Positions 1 through 9,420 of a DNA stretch of 64,000 nt are shown piece after piece. The notes below the pieces were generated by a model that was given only the letters and a program-made list of their open reading frames with translations, made no database searches and was not told where the DNA came from. The translations under genes and the position numbers were made by a program. The DNA comes from Alkalicoccobacillus plakortidis. GTDB taxonomy: Bacteria > Bacillota > Bacilli > Bacillales > Bacillaceae_D. The first letter of the stretch is position 1, and each line of letters starts with the position of its first letter. The DNA lies in the NCBI RefSeq assembly GCF_023703085.1, contig NZ_JAMQJY010000003.1, positions 62,001 through 126,000 of the forward strand, given 5' to 3'.

Positions 1-1118
1 TGATAATAATCCTCTGAACTCATTCGGTAGTCATCTTCATGACTATAGCCTTTAGATAGATCCTCTTCTGGCATCGTGATGTACTCTTCGGTTTCAATCT
101 CTCCATTACCATTAAATGTTAGTATCTTTGTTCCAGGTGCTGTCTTAAACATGATTTCCGCTTTTCCATCTCCATCAAAGTCATAGACTAAAAATTGAGT
201 ATAATGTGCTCCAGAGCGAACATTTACACCTAAATCAATTCGATAAAGTAACTCTCCTTCAAACGTATACGTGTCAATATACGTATTTCCTGTGTAGCCT
301 TTTTGAGAGACGTCCTTTGAATTTGATGGATCCCATTTAACGATAAATTCGTATTGTCCATCGCCATCAACATCCCCTACACTCATATCATTTGCATGGT
401 ACGTATAGGACTCGCCAGCTGGAGTTACCCCATCCGCTGGTTTTTGCAACGGCAAATCATAATAACCGTCTGCCCACGGACTTACTGGCTCACTTTCATC
501 CAGCTCCTTACCATGATCCACGGCTCTAATCGTATATTCAAAACTGGCTGTTCCTTCTTCGTCCAAGTAATTTGTGCTGTCTGTCACTTCTGCAATTTTG
601 CTTCCATCTCGGTAAACATAAAAATCAACACCGGTTAAGCCTGTCTCAGAATGACCATCTACTTCCTGCTTTAACAGCCTCCAGCTTAAAAATACACCTT
701 CAGATGTTGAGACAGCGACCACTCCACGGTCCAAATCCTCAAGCTGTTGGTCAAATATTTTTTTAATATCAGTTTGAACAGTATTTGAAAATTCACCTTC
801 TTCTCCATTTGTTACTGGAACAATCTTAAAATAATGAGGGATATGCGTTGAACGTTCGTAGGTGTAGGTAGTCTCTGAAACGTTATCAAGTAGTCGATAT
901 TCCATATTCTCCGTATCTTTATCTGCCCAATACACGTTATACGAATCTGCCCCTTTTACCTGCTTCCAAGACAATGACACACTTGAATCAGTCACTTCAG
1001 TTACAGTGAGATCTTTCTTTTCTTGTTTTTTAGCAATAGCTTGTCCGGACATGTTAGCACAGACCAAAACCACAACAAGTAACCCAAAAAGAATTCCTTT
1101 CCCCTGCCTTTTGAACAT
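1..1118 (-). CDS. Rhamnogalacturonan lyase, PL11 family (5' part, cut by window edge)
   Basis: Open reading frame read leftward from ATG at 1118 to the window edge, about 372 codons, so the C-terminus is missing. It follows a GGGAGG ribosome site. Residues 1-29 form a Sec signal peptide ending AIA. Residues about 35-115 look like a fibronectin type III domain (SSVSLSW, YNVYW). From about residue 125 the PL11 (YesW/YesX) signature begins: DRGVVAVSTSEGVFLSWRLL, then DGDGQYEFIVKWDPSNSKD, YIDTY, SGAHYTQF and DGDGKAEIMFKT. PL11 enzymes cleave the rhamnogalacturonan I backbone of pectin by beta-elimination, and the DGDG loops bind Ca2+. The N-terminal FN3 domain is an addition relative to B. subtilis YesW. 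I expect an extracellular enzyme. Family assignment is firm; exo- versus endo-action cannot be told. Confidence 0.92.
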   Translation of the reverse strand, partial: MFKRQGKGILFGLLVVVLVCANMSGQAIAKKQEKKDLTVTEVTDSSVSLSWKQVKGADSYNVYWADKDTENMEYRLLDNVSETTYTYERSTHIPHYFKIVPVTNGEEGEFSNTVQTDIKKIFDQQLEDLDRGVVAVSTSEGVFLSWRLLKQEVDGHSETGLTGVDFYVYRDGSKIAEVTDSTNYLDEEGTASFEYTIRAVDHGKELDESEPVSPWADGYYDLPLQKPADGVTPAGESYTYHANDMSVGDVDGDGQYEFIVKWDPSNSKDVSQKGYTGNTYIDTYTFEGELLYRIDLGVNVRSGAHYTQFLVYDFDGDGKAEIMFKTAPGTKILTFNGNGEIETEEYITMPEEDLSKGYSHEDDYRMSSEDYY

Positions 1119-1140
1119 AAATAACCTCCCACTGAATTTA

Positions 1141-1159
1141 ATTAAGCGCTTTCATTATA
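1141..1159 (-). promoter_or_regulatory. -10 box overlapped by a cre-like (CcpA) site upstream of the PL11 gene
   Basis: On the minus strand a perfect TATAAT lies at plus positions 1154-1159, about 36 nt upstream of the ATG. It is followed directly by TGAAAGCGCTTAAT at 1141-1154, which fits the CcpA cre consensus except at one late position. No good -35 is visible. A cre site across the start region would give glucose repression of pectin degradation; that role is inferred. Confidence 0.5.
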
Positions 1160-1305
1160 CATGAATCCTACCTTTAAATGTTGCATGAATCAGATAACGT
1201 AAATTTCCCAACCTGTTACAATACAAATTTAGTGTGTTTCATCTCGAAAGAAAGCGGTTATATATACTACAAATAGAAAAATCCAAAAACGAGAGGGAGA
1301 TTAAA

Positions 1306-2115
1306 ATGTTTGTTCAAGCAAAAACGCTAGAAAGCTTTTCAATGAATGCAACGGATGGCGAGCTTGGTTCAATTGCAGATCTCTACTTTGAATCAAATAC
1401 ATTTACATTGCGCTATTTTGTAGGAGATACACGTACTTGGTTTTTTGGTGGTAAGGTATTAATTAGTCCGGAAGCAGTTACATCCTTAGATCTTGAAAAA
1501 GATTTAATTAATATTAATGAAACAAAAGAACAAATAAAAAATAGTCCTAAACCTTCCGAACATGAACCCGTTTCACGTCAATATGAAACCGAGCTACGCG
1601 ATCACTATGGCTGGACGCATTATTGGGGAGCTCCAATTGGTGGAGCTGGCGCTGGAATGGGAACACCGGGCGCGTATCCAGCAGCACCTGGTTTAATGAT
1701 GCCTCCTCCAGGACGAGATCGAGCACTCAACAAAACTGATTACGAACAGGACGCTCTAAGTCACCACAGTGAAAACAATCTTTTGCAGAGTATTACTGAT
1801 TTGCGTGGTTATAAAATACATGCCAAAAATGGTGAAGTCGGCAAAGCATTAGACTTTATCCTAAACGAAAAAAACTGGACGATTAATTACATTATTGTAG
1901 ATGTAGGTGGCGTTTTCACAAGAGAGCCTATTCCCCTTGCCGCAGAGTGGATCACAGATATATCATGGCAAGATAAAACGATTACGGTTAACGTGGAAAA
2001 GGAATTGATTGAAAGTGCTCCTGACTATGAGCTTCATGAAGCTTTTACTCGTGAACATGAAACTCAGCTCTATGCTCATTATGCACGTAAAGGATATTGG
2101 GAAAATCAAGCGTAA
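1306..2115 (+). CDS. PRC-barrel domain protein, two domains
   Basis: A 269-aa protein. I chose ATG 1306 because GAGAGGGAGA precedes it at 7-8 nt and the PRC-barrel fold starts at once (MFVQAKTLESFS). A 24-codon upstream extension from 1234 has no matching ribosome site. Two PRC-barrel repeats are visible: residues about 4-70 and about 160-235 (LRGYKIHAKNGEVGKALDFI). They are joined by a Gly/Ala/Pro-rich linker (GGAGAGMGTPGAYPAAPG). Both repeats end in a similar HE-type tail followed by an aromatic-rich segment (YETELRDHYGW; HETQLYAHYARKGYW). PRC-barrels occur in RimM, photosynthetic reaction centre H subunits and many stress proteins. The precise role here is unknown. It is convergent with mrpG and shares its terminator. 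Confidence 0.85.
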   Translation: MFVQAKTLESFSMNATDGELGSIADLYFESNTFTLRYFVGDTRTWFFGGKVLISPEAVTSLDLEKDLININETKEQIKNSPKPSEHEPVSRQYETELRDHYGWTHYWGAPIGGAGAGMGTPGAYPAAPGLMMPPPGRDRALNKTDYEQDALSHHSENNLLQSITDLRGYKIHAKNGEVGKALDFILNEKNWTINYIIVDVGGVFTREPIPLAAEWITDISWQDKTITVNVEKELIESAPDYELHEAFTREHETQLYAHYARKGYWENQA

Positions 2116-2117
2116 CT

Positions 2118-2158
2118 AAAAATAGCCATCTGGATTATTTCCAGACGGCTATTTTTTA
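2118..2158. terminator. Bidirectional intrinsic terminator between PRC-barrel gene and mrpG
   Basis: The stem AGCCATCTGG / CCAGACGGCT has one mismatch and a 7-nt loop. It is flanked by A-rich sequence on the left and ATTTTTT on the right, so it can act for the rightward PRC-barrel gene and for the leftward mrp operon, whose last stop codon lies in its edge. Confidence 0.85.
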
Positions 2159-2536
2159 TTCACTTTTCGAAGATTCTTTCGTTTTGCTTTTTTCCATATC
2201 CTCTTTTAACTGATCCTGAACACTTGTTTCTGTCATAGGCACACCAGAATGATAAGCGGCTCGACTAATAAGATGCCCGGCTACAGGTGCTGTTAAGAAA
2301 ACAAATATAATTCCCAGAATCAATCGTACACTGACAAAATTATTCACTGTCCAAAAATAAACAAACGTCCCAATTAGAGTGCACAGTACACCTAATGTTG
2401 CACTTTTAGTCCCAGCATGAGATCGAGTGTATACATCTGGCAAACGTATTAATCCATAGGCACTAATAACATTCATTAAAGTTCCAAGAAGAATTAAAAT
2501 TGCTGCTATGATTTCACCTATCCCGCTTACGCTCAA
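2156..2536 (-). CDS. mrpG: Na+/H+ antiporter subunit G
   Basis: A 126-aa membrane protein, last gene of the mrp operon. MrpG/PhaG family proteins have three transmembrane helices and are needed for assembly and activity of the hetero-oligomeric Mrp antiporter. Visible family features are the opening GEIIAAILILLGTLMNVISA helix, the GLIRLPDVYTRSHAGTKSATLG segment typical of MrpG, and a third helix (LILGIIFVFLTAPVAGHLI). The charged C-terminal tail (KEDMEKSKTKESSKSE) is cytoplasmic. It overlaps mrpF by 23 nt, which suggests translational coupling. Length is normal for the family. Confidence 0.96.
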   Translation of the reverse strand: MSVSGIGEIIAAILILLGTLMNVISAYGLIRLPDVYTRSHAGTKSATLGVLCTLIGTFVYFWTVNNFVSVRLILGIIFVFLTAPVAGHLISRAAYHSGVPMTETSVQDQLKEDMEKSKTKESSKSE

Positions 2537-2798
2537 TGACTACACCCCTTTCCAAAAATTTAGAAAAGGCCACTGTTGTAATAAAAGAAAGAATACCTAG
2601 CAATAAGATAACTTCAAGAAAAGCTCCGGTATCCAGAGTAATTGATATGACAGCAACAGCAGATATTAAGTTAATCCCTATTGTATCAAGTGCAATCACT
2701 CGATCTGGCATGGATGGTCCTTTTATAACTCGATAAAGTCCAATCATAATTGAAATCGATAAGAAAATCAGTGCTATATAACCAATAATCTCTAACAT
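2514..2798 (-). CDS. mrpF: Na+/H+ antiporter subunit F
   Basis: A 94-aa, three-helix subunit of the Mrp complex. The family signature GPSMPDRVIALDTIGINL is present and the length is standard. MrpF is required for Na+/H+ antiport and, in B. subtilis, was linked to cholate efflux. Its start codon overlaps the mrpE stop and its end overlaps mrpG, in the fixed order of Bacillus mrp operons. Confidence 0.96.
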   Translation of the reverse strand: MLEIIGYIALIFLSISIMIGLYRVIKGPSMPDRVIALDTIGINLISAVAVISITLDTGAFLEVILLLGILSFITTVAFSKFLERGVVIERKRDR

Positions 2799-3280
2799 TA
2801 TCGTGTCACCTCCATGATTGCTCTTTCAAAAGTCCCTTTAGCTTTAAGTACCGTGTCCATAGATTCTGGTATATCCATTGCGTGAATATAAAAAACATTC
2901 GTACCTTCTGCAATTTCAAGTACTACAGACCCCGGAGTAAGAGTAAGTAGAAGAGCTAAAAAAGTAATTTCCATATCACCTTCCAGTTCCGTTTCAAAAC
3001 TAAATATTCCAGGTGTAAGGTTTAATTTCGGACGCAGAATTTGCCTTATCATTAGGATGCTTGATAAAATCAATTCTTTAACAAACAAATACAATAGATG
3101 AAAAATAGAAATCACTTTCTTCAAATAAAATGGAGTAGGGAAAAAGCGTCGCATAATGAAAATTAAACTAAGGCCCACTATAAAACCCGCAATAAAGGTT
3201 GTAAACTTAAATTCATCTTCATCTTGTAAAAACACCCACAATAAAGCGATAAGTATATTTAATAATAACTGTATAGGCAA
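2798..3280 (-). CDS. mrpE: Na+/H+ antiporter subunit E
   Basis: A 160-aa MrpE/PhaE subunit. The N-terminal hydrophobic helices (LLLNILIALLWVFL; FIAGFIVGLSLIFIM) precede the conserved RRFFPTPFYLKK segment. The C-terminal cytoplasmic region shows the family's LTLTPGSVVLEI motif followed by the HAMDIPE strand. MrpE is needed for full activity and stability of the complex. It lies 31 nt downstream of mrpD and overlaps mrpF. Confidence 0.96.
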   Translation of the reverse strand: MPIQLLLNILIALLWVFLQDEDEFKFTTFIAGFIVGLSLIFIMRRFFPTPFYLKKVISIFHLLYLFVKELILSSILMIRQILRPKLNLTPGIFSFETELEGDMEITFLALLLTLTPGSVVLEIAEGTNVFYIHAMDIPESMDTVLKAKGTFERAIMEVTR

Positions 3281-3311
3281 TTCTTCACCTTCTTTCTTTT
3301 AAAATGTGAGC

Positions 3312-4793
3312 TTACTGGTTGTAAAGTACGGCATCAATATAGATAGAAGGATCCATGAGTGCCTCAGCAGCCAGTGTTACGTATCCTGAAATTCCTTCAA
3401 CGCCTAGTCCAAGCGCAAGGCTTAGAAATGCAAGAAATACACAAGGTAGCAACATACCTTTCTTTAATGGCATCATTTCTTCTTTTCCCATTACTGCTTC
3501 TCCCCAGAAAGAATTCTTAAAGATCTTAAGAAGAGAATAAAGGACAAGAATACTTGATCCTAGTGCGATAGCAGCCAAAACATATGAACCTTCTGAAATC
3601 GCACCTTGAGTCACCAGTACTTTTCCAATAAAACCACTTAGCGGTGGAATACCCGCTAATGCAAGCACCACAAGAAAGAACGTCCATCCTAGTACAGGAA
3701 AATGTCTAATTAATCCACCAATATTTTTCAACCAAGCATTACTCGTTAGCCAAATGACTGTTCCTGCTAATAAGAATAACAATGCTTTTGCAACCATATC
3801 ATGAATTAGATAATAGATTGCTCCTTCAATCGAAGGTGTTGAAAAGATTGCTAGTCCCGCAATAATAAACCCAACAGCTACAATCACATTATACGATACG
3901 ATACGTTTGATATCCTGATAAGCAATCGCACCTATTCCACCAAGTATCATTGTCGCTCCGGCCATAATACCGAGTAATGTGTGGGTAATGGCAGGTTCAT
4001 GCGGAAACATTAAGGTAAATGTTCTAAATAACGCGTAAATCCCTACCTTTGTTAACAATGCACCAAACAGTGCCGCAACAGCGGTTGGCGGTGCCCCATA
4101 AGAACCTGGAAGCCAGAAGAATAAGAATAGAGCTGATTTTAACCCAAATACAATTAAGAATAGAATCGCAATGGTTGTTAGAATGCCACCTTGCTCTACA
4201 GCAGCAACTCGTTCAGCTATTTGAGCCATATTTAGCGTTCCTACCGCACCATATAGGAATCCTGCAGAAATCAAGAACAACATGGAAGAGAGTACATTGA
4301 TGAGCACGTATTTAAGAGATTCACGTAACTGAACCTTCTCTCCACCAAGTGAAATTAACACATAGGATGCTAATAACATAACCTCAAAGCACACAAATAA
4401 GTTAAATAAATCTCCTGTTAGAAAAGAACCAATAACACCCGCCACTAAAAATTGGACAAATGCATAGAAATAATACTTTTCCCGTTTGCTTCCTATTGAA
4501 GAAAAGGCATAAAAGAGACAAGCAATTGAGACAAGAGCTGTTGTAAATACAAGGATAAGTGCAAACATATCACCTACAAATACAATACCAAATGGTGGCT
4601 CCCAACCCCCAAGATGAATCGTTTGAATCCCATTATTCGCAACCTGATTAATAAGAACCGCTGTCACTCCTGCGATTCCTAAAACGGAGAGGATACTCAA
4701 TACCTTTTGAAATGTAATCTGACGCCTAAAGACAATCATGATAAGACCCGCAACTACTGGAATAAGCATTGGGAATATGACAAGATTATTCAT
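3312..4793 (-). CDS. mrpD: Na+/H+ antiporter subunit D
   Basis: A 493-aa, many-helix membrane protein related to complex I subunits NuoL/M/N (proton-conducting antiporter family). Visible signatures are the loop with FVCFEVMLLASYVLISLGG, which carries the helix-5 glutamate of the family, the GLKSALFLFFWLPGSYGAPP segment with its key lysine, and YNVIVAVGFIIAGLAIF further on. With MrpA it forms the two ion-translocating modules of the Mrp Na+/H+ antiporter, which keeps the cytoplasm neutral at high external pH. It overlaps mrpC by 8 nt and appears intact. Confidence 0.97.
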   Translation of the reverse strand: MNNLVIFPMLIPVVAGLIMIVFRRQITFQKVLSILSVLGIAGVTAVLINQVANNGIQTIHLGGWEPPFGIVFVGDMFALILVFTTALVSIACLFYAFSSIGSKREKYYFYAFVQFLVAGVIGSFLTGDLFNLFVCFEVMLLASYVLISLGGEKVQLRESLKYVLINVLSSMLFLISAGFLYGAVGTLNMAQIAERVAAVEQGGILTTIAILFLIVFGLKSALFLFFWLPGSYGAPPTAVAALFGALLTKVGIYALFRTFTLMFPHEPAITHTLLGIMAGATMILGGIGAIAYQDIKRIVSYNVIVAVGFIIAGLAIFSTPSIEGAIYYLIHDMVAKALLFLLAGTVIWLTSNAWLKNIGGLIRHFPVLGWTFFLVVLALAGIPPLSGFIGKVLVTQGAISEGSYVLAAIALGSSILVLYSLLKIFKNSFWGEAVMGKEEMMPLKKGMLLPCVFLAFLSLALGLGVEGISGYVTLAAEALMDPSIYIDAVLYNQ

Positions 4794-5124
4794 CTTTATT
4801 CCCCCTTAGCTGGTTCATATCGTCTGTTCCAAGTTCTGTATAACCTCTATAAGCCAATACAAGGAAAAACGCTGTCACCCCAAAATTAATAACAATCGCT
4901 GTTAAAATTAACGCCTGTGGAAGGGAATCGACAAAAGCATCATTCCCTTGATCTAATAGCGGTGCTGACCCACCTTTTAGGCCCCCCATTGTAATTAGCA
5001 ATAGATGTGATCCATGTGAGAATATCGCTGTTCCAAGGATAATACGTACAATGTTTTTTGATAGCACCATATATGTTCCAACGGTGAATAACAAACCAAC
5101 CAATAACGCCATAAGTGTCTCCAT
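4786..5124 (-). CDS. mrpC: Na+/H+ antiporter subunit C
   Basis: A 112-aa NuoK-like subunit with three hydrophobic helices. The family pattern GTYMVLSKNIVRIILGTAIFSHG is followed by DSLPQALILTAIVINFGVTAFF. The final charged tail (ELGTDDMNQLRGNKDE) is cytoplasmic. The start overlaps the mrpB stop by a single base and the end overlaps the mrpD start, consistent with coupled translation. Confidence 0.97.
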   Translation of the reverse strand: METLMALLVGLLFTVGTYMVLSKNIVRIILGTAIFSHGSHLLLITMGGLKGGSAPLLDQGNDAFVDSLPQALILTAIVINFGVTAFFLVLAYRGYTELGTDDMNQLRGNKDE

Positions 5125-5558
5125 TAATTAACATCCTCACTTATGCTTAGAATAATTGTTAATGCCGTGCCGATAACAGCTAACGAAACTCCAATTTCAA
5201 AAATCGTCACTGTTGTCAGCTCTGTCTCTCCAAATATCGGGAGATCAAAATAAGCAAACTCTTGATTTAGATAGGAGGCACCGTAGAATAACGCACTAAT
5301 TCCAGCACATACAGAGATTAACACACCAATACTAGCCATTAATCTGTAATTTATCGGGATCCCTTTTTGTACGGTTTCAATATCAAATGCAAGATAAAGC
5401 AGAACCAAGGCGGAGGCAAGCACCAAACCACCTATAAATCCTCCTCCCGGCTCATGGTGTCCAGCTAAAAAGAGATACACACCAAAGGTCAGAATGATAA
5501 ACGTGGCTACTTTACTAACAGTTTGCAGAATAACATCATTTACTTTCACGTTCATCAT
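5124..5558 (-). CDS. mrpB: Na+/H+ antiporter subunit B
   Basis: A 144-aa membrane subunit with four helices. The family signature [21 protein letters not shown] is present near residue 30, with an [18 protein letters not shown] segment later. Its ATG lies inside the 3' end of mrpA once the mrpA frameshift is repaired (mrpA then stops at 5536), giving the usual overlap of mrpA and mrpB. That overlap supports the single-base repair in mrpA. Confidence 0.97.
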   Translation of the reverse strand: MMNVKVNDVILQTVSKVATFIILTFGVYLFLAGHHEPGGGFIGGLVLASALVLLYLAFDIETVQKGIPINYRLMASIGVLISVCAGISALFYGASYLNQEFAYFDLPIFGETELTTVTIFEIGVSLAVIGTALTIILSISEDVN

Positions 5559-7948
5559 CCTCCTCTGACGATTTTAATTTGATCAGTGTGTATACACCAA
5601 GTCCCGCAATACATAACACGAGAATTTCAAGCATCGTATCAAATGCACGGAAGTCAGCAAGAATCGCATTAACGATATTTTTTCCTCCAAGCTAATTTAT
5701 ACGCGTCTTCAAAGAAACTTGAGATGCTATCAAAGAATCGATTTCCTTGGATGGATAACATCACTAGCGTAACCACGGTTCCTACACCAAGAGAAATCAC
5801 AAGGTTAAAACCTTTAACTTTACGTGTAACATCTTCCTTTTTCCACTCAGGAAGGAAGAAGAAGCACAGTAAGAAAAGGACCGCAGATACTGTTTCAATA
5901 ACCAACTGTGTTAAAGCCAAATCTGGTGCACGGAATATAACAAAGAATATCGCAACCATATATCCAAGCACACCATTTAGAATAATCGCAGTAAGTCTTG
6001 ATTTAGCAAAAATGATAGATACAGCAGCTATTGCGATAATACCAATGAGAATAAGCTCGTAGATATTAACTTGAGCATCGTTTGATGTATCAATGACAAA
6101 TCCGTTTGTTGCAAAAATCGTCCCTGCTACGGCTAAAATTAGAAATCCAAAGATGTAGAGTAGATAGTGACGAAGATAGCCCGTCATGTATCGACCAGTG
6201 AGTTTCTCTGAGCCTCTTTCTGATCCCGTAAGAATCGCATTATAAGCCGTATTAAAGGACCATTCTCGTGGAAATAGGCTATATATGCCCTGCCAACTAC
6301 GAAGGAAAACAAATAGTATACTACCTAAGACAACAACAGCTATAGTCATCCAAAGTTCTAAATTCCATCCGTGCCAAGCTTTTATTTCAGTGTAGTAAAG
6401 CCCGTTTTCAACCGGTAATACCGCTTGAACAGCCGGATTCAGCACATAATCAGCCAGGGTCTGCGGGAAGAAAAAGATCACAACAACAAATGAAACCAAG
6501 ATTCCCGGTGGAATTAACATCCCAAGTGGTGCTTCATGTGCTTTTTTCTCAAGTTTCTCCGGATTGTATTTTCCGGTAAACGTTCGGAAGACAAGAATCA
6601 TACAATAAACAAATGTTAGTACACTTGCCACCCAAGCCACAATTGGGAACAAAAGACCCATGGTTTCCATATTAAAGATTCCCATATCTGCTGTTTGCAG
6701 AACAGCTGAAAAGAACATCTCCTTACTCAGGAACCCATTAAAAGGAGGCAGTCCAACCATTGCAAAGCTTCCTATTGCAGCAAATGTAAACGTAATCGGC
6801 ATAATGGTCATTAAACCACCAAGCCTACGAATATCTCGAGTACCGGTTTCATGGTCGACAATTCCGACTACCATAAATAGTGCACCTTTAAATGTAGAGT
6901 GATTAATCAGATGGAACAATGCAGCGAGTATAGCTAAAGACGCATACTCAAAGGATTTGGAGTCTGGTGCAAAATAGAAAGCTGCTGACCCCATCCCAAG
7001 CATACTCATAATCATACCAAGTTGACTAATGGTGGAATACGCTAGTAGTGCCTTTAAGTCCGTTTGTCTTACAGCGGTGAATGATCCCCAGAACAGAGTA
7101 ATTAAACCGACTGTACTTACTACCCAGAACCAAGTTGCATCTCCACCAAATACTGGTGTAAATCGAGCAACTAGGTAGATCCCTGCTTTTACCATGGTTG
7201 CAGAGTGAAGGTACGCACTTACAGGTGTAGGCGCCTCCATTGCATCTGGTAACCAAATATGAAACGGGAATTGAGCCGATTTGGTGAATGCTCCTAGCAG
7301 AATCAGTAACATAGCTGGAATAAATAATGCAGAATCTGTTAGAGTGCCTGCCTGATCAATAATTTCACTAAGGCTCCACGTGTCTGCCATCGATTGAAGC
7401 ATGATGAATCCAGCAAGCATGGATATACCACCAGTTACTGTAATCAACATTGACTTCTGTGCGCCATAACGTGATTTGTCACGTTGGTACCAGAACGCAA
7501 TTAATAGGAAAGAAGATACACTTGTTAATTCCCAAAACAGATAGAGAACCATCAAGTTATCTGATAATACAACACCTAGCATTGCACCCATAAACAAAAG
7601 CAAATAGATGTAGAAATTGTGAAGCGCCTCTCTCTTCATAGAAAGGTAAAAGATTGAATAAACAATAACTAGGCTTCCTACACCTGTTATTAAAAGAGCC
7701 AAAATCAAACTGAGTCCATCAAGAAGTGTGGTGAAGTTAATACCAAGCGATGGAATCCAAGAAACCGTGTGCTCAAAGGTTTCGCCGTTCGCTATATCTG
7801 GGATAGAGGTTGTTAAGTAGATGAACAACACAAGCGGAATCGGAAAAACAAACCAACCTGTATGTATTGATGGTACTTTCTTATAGAAAAAAGGAATAAA
7901 AACAGCGTACAAAATCGGTAGAAAAATGGCGAAATTTAACCAGCTCAA
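5536..7948 (-). CDS. mrpA: Na+/H+ antiporter subunit A (one-base frameshift near its 3' end)
   Basis: Largest Mrp subunit, related to NuoL with an added C-terminal NuoJ-like part. I chose a TTG start at 7948, preceded by a perfect AGGAGG at 7 nt, giving [17 protein letters not shown]; a longer upstream frame to 8107 is not membrane-protein-like. Conserved blocks: [59 protein letters not shown] and [19 protein letters not shown]. The frame stops early because of CCAAGC at 5687-5692. Deleting one base continues it as [20 protein letters not shown] to a stop at 5536 inside mrpB, giving 803 residues, close to B. subtilis MrpA. If the lesion were real, the C-terminal module would be lost. I think it is an artefact, because the rest of the operon is intact. 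Confidence 0.93.
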
Positions 7949-8137
7949 AGCATGACCTCCTAGAGTTTCGACCAGGACACCTGAATGTTCAGATACTGAC
8001 GTTTTTATCGTTTCACACTTCATATCTAAAAATGTATTTTGGATATAAAGTAGTCCTTGAATTGAATGTTGTATAGGTGTATGATGTAAGCAAATAATGG
8101 AATTCACGTGGAAGCTCTGAATTTGGCCATCCCAAGA

Positions 8138-8278
8138 GGACTGTGCAAAATTAAGCGCAGTCTACATTACCATGGTATTTTAATGAGCAGGGATCTGCTC
8201 TTAGGAAGTAGGAGCATCCTAAGCAATACCTAAACAAGGGGCTTGTGCACTTGTTTAATACTGGGTGAAATGGGTATT
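8138..8278 (+). ncRNA. Candidate structured RNA between mrpA and the USP gene
   Basis: Five helices fold locally. Helix 1: 8138-8146 with 8155-8163. Helix 2: GGTATT 8174-8179 with AATACC 8225-8230, enclosing two hairpins, GAGCAG/CTGCTC (8185-8190, 8195-8200) and TTAGGA/TCCTAA (8201-8206, 8217-8222), so it forms a three-way junction. Helix 4: AAACAAG 8232-8238 with CTTGTTT 8250-8256. Helix 5: AATAC 8257-8261 with GTATT 8274-8278. Helix 1 contains two G-U pairs when read on the plus strand and would have A-C mismatches on the minus strand, so plus-strand transcription is favoured. I do not recognise it as a known riboswitch. It could be a free-standing RNA or, read leftward, part of the mrpA 5' leader. 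Confidence 0.45.
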
Positions 8279-8612
8279 TAATTATCAATACGCATAACCA
8301 TTACTCTTCAATAGAAAGTATATAATAAAAAACAACCGATTGCACTTTATAGACACTAGATTTGCGCCATGTCTCAAAATCGTAACATTTCCCCCTAATT
8401 TTTAGGTCTTACATCTACAACCACTTTTGTTGACCAATTATTCACATATGAATGTCTTTCTTGATAAAAGTTTTAAATATGAATTGAAATATAAATTGTT
8501 TCATTATATACTGAATTGGTTTTAAGAAACTGCTGTATATTAAGTACAAATAACGCTTTACTAAAAGGCTTGTATAGATAATTAAATGGAAGTATAACGA
8601 GGTGAATATACA
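8279..8612. other. AT-rich intergenic region upstream of the USP gene
   Basis: No supported reading frame. The sequence is AT-rich with short A and T runs. The ribosome site of the next gene (GAGGTG) sits at its right end. I could not assign a confident promoter to either flanking gene. Confidence 0.4.
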
Positions 8613-9311
8613 ATGAAGATAAACAAAGGAAGAATGGATGAAAGCATTCTTGTTTGTGTATATTATGGACCAAACGGTGAGCGTTTAATTAAACGCGGCG
8701 CTAAAATTGCTAGTATGCTTGATTGTCCACTCTATATCTTAACAATTGATGCTTTACCATATGATGAGCTTGATGCAGAGAAATCTGACTATATTGATCG
8801 TTGGAAGCAATTAGCAGAAGAAAATAACGTTGAGGAATTTATGATTCGCGACAACGAAAAACGTCCAGCAGTGAAAGTTATTGCCGAAGTTGCTCGTGAT
8901 AAACACATCACTCAAATTATTATCGGTCAAACAGCTAAGAGTCGTTGGGAAGAAATCACAAAAGGGTCATTCATGAATGTATTACTTCGTGAGATTCCAT
9001 TCGTAGATTTTCATGTTGTATCAGTAGACCGTGCATTAAAAGGTGAAGAAGGACATTACGAAAAAGGATGTCGTGCTTATCTTACTAAGGATAAGGAAGG
9101 TGCTTATCGCTTAAGCTTTTCTCACCCTAAAGATGCATTATTTGAAGGAATCTTCTTTAAAGAGCAAGGAACTGACTTTAACAATGGTGTATTTAAATTC
9201 ATTAATAACAATCAAATGATGCAAGTACATGTAACGGATGATAGTGTCACAGAACCAGAAGTTGTAGAGTCCTGTACAGAGAAGTTTAAAGAAGAATTAA
9301 TTAATAAGTAA
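8613..9311 (+). CDS. Universal stress protein of the KdpD type
   Basis: A 232-aa soluble protein starting at ATG 8613 after GAGGTG. Residues about 8-145 match the UspA fold as found in the N-terminal part of KdpD (ILVCVYYGPNGERLIKRGAK at the first strand and helix, IIIGQTAKSRWEEITKGSFM at the nucleotide-binding loop). There is no histidine-kinase or transmembrane part, so it is not a complete KdpD sensor despite the resemblance. Residues about 150-225 form an extra domain I do not recognise (YEKGCRAYLTKDKEGAYRLS). Its place beside mrp suggests a role in cation or pH stress, which is inference only. A strong terminator follows directly, so it is probably monocistronic. Confidence 0.75.
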   Translation: MKINKGRMDESILVCVYYGPNGERLIKRGAKIASMLDCPLYILTIDALPYDELDAEKSDYIDRWKQLAEENNVEEFMIRDNEKRPAVKVIAEVARDKHITQIIIGQTAKSRWEEITKGSFMNVLLREIPFVDFHVVSVDRALKGEEGHYEKGCRAYLTKDKEGAYRLSFSHPKDALFEGIFFKEQGTDFNNGVFKFINNNQMMQVHVTDDSVTEPEVVESCTEKFKEELINK

Positions 9312-9320
9312 TTGGAAAAG

Positions 9321-9356
9321 AAAAAGCCTCTGAGGGTTGATCCTCAGAGGCTTTTT
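9321..9356 (+). terminator. Intrinsic terminator after the USP gene
   Basis: A perfect 15-bp stem (AAAAAGCCTCTGAGG with its complement), a 6-nt loop, and a run of T inside the 3' arm. Confidence 0.93.
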
Positions 9357-9420
9357 GTCGATTAGTGGATATGTTTTAAACCCGATGGAGTCGTCCCTCC
9401 TGACTGCTAAGTGAGAGCAA

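Noticed and set aside
8613-9311. KdpD sensor kinase
   Set aside because: Only a USP-type domain is present; there is no histidine kinase or membrane part.
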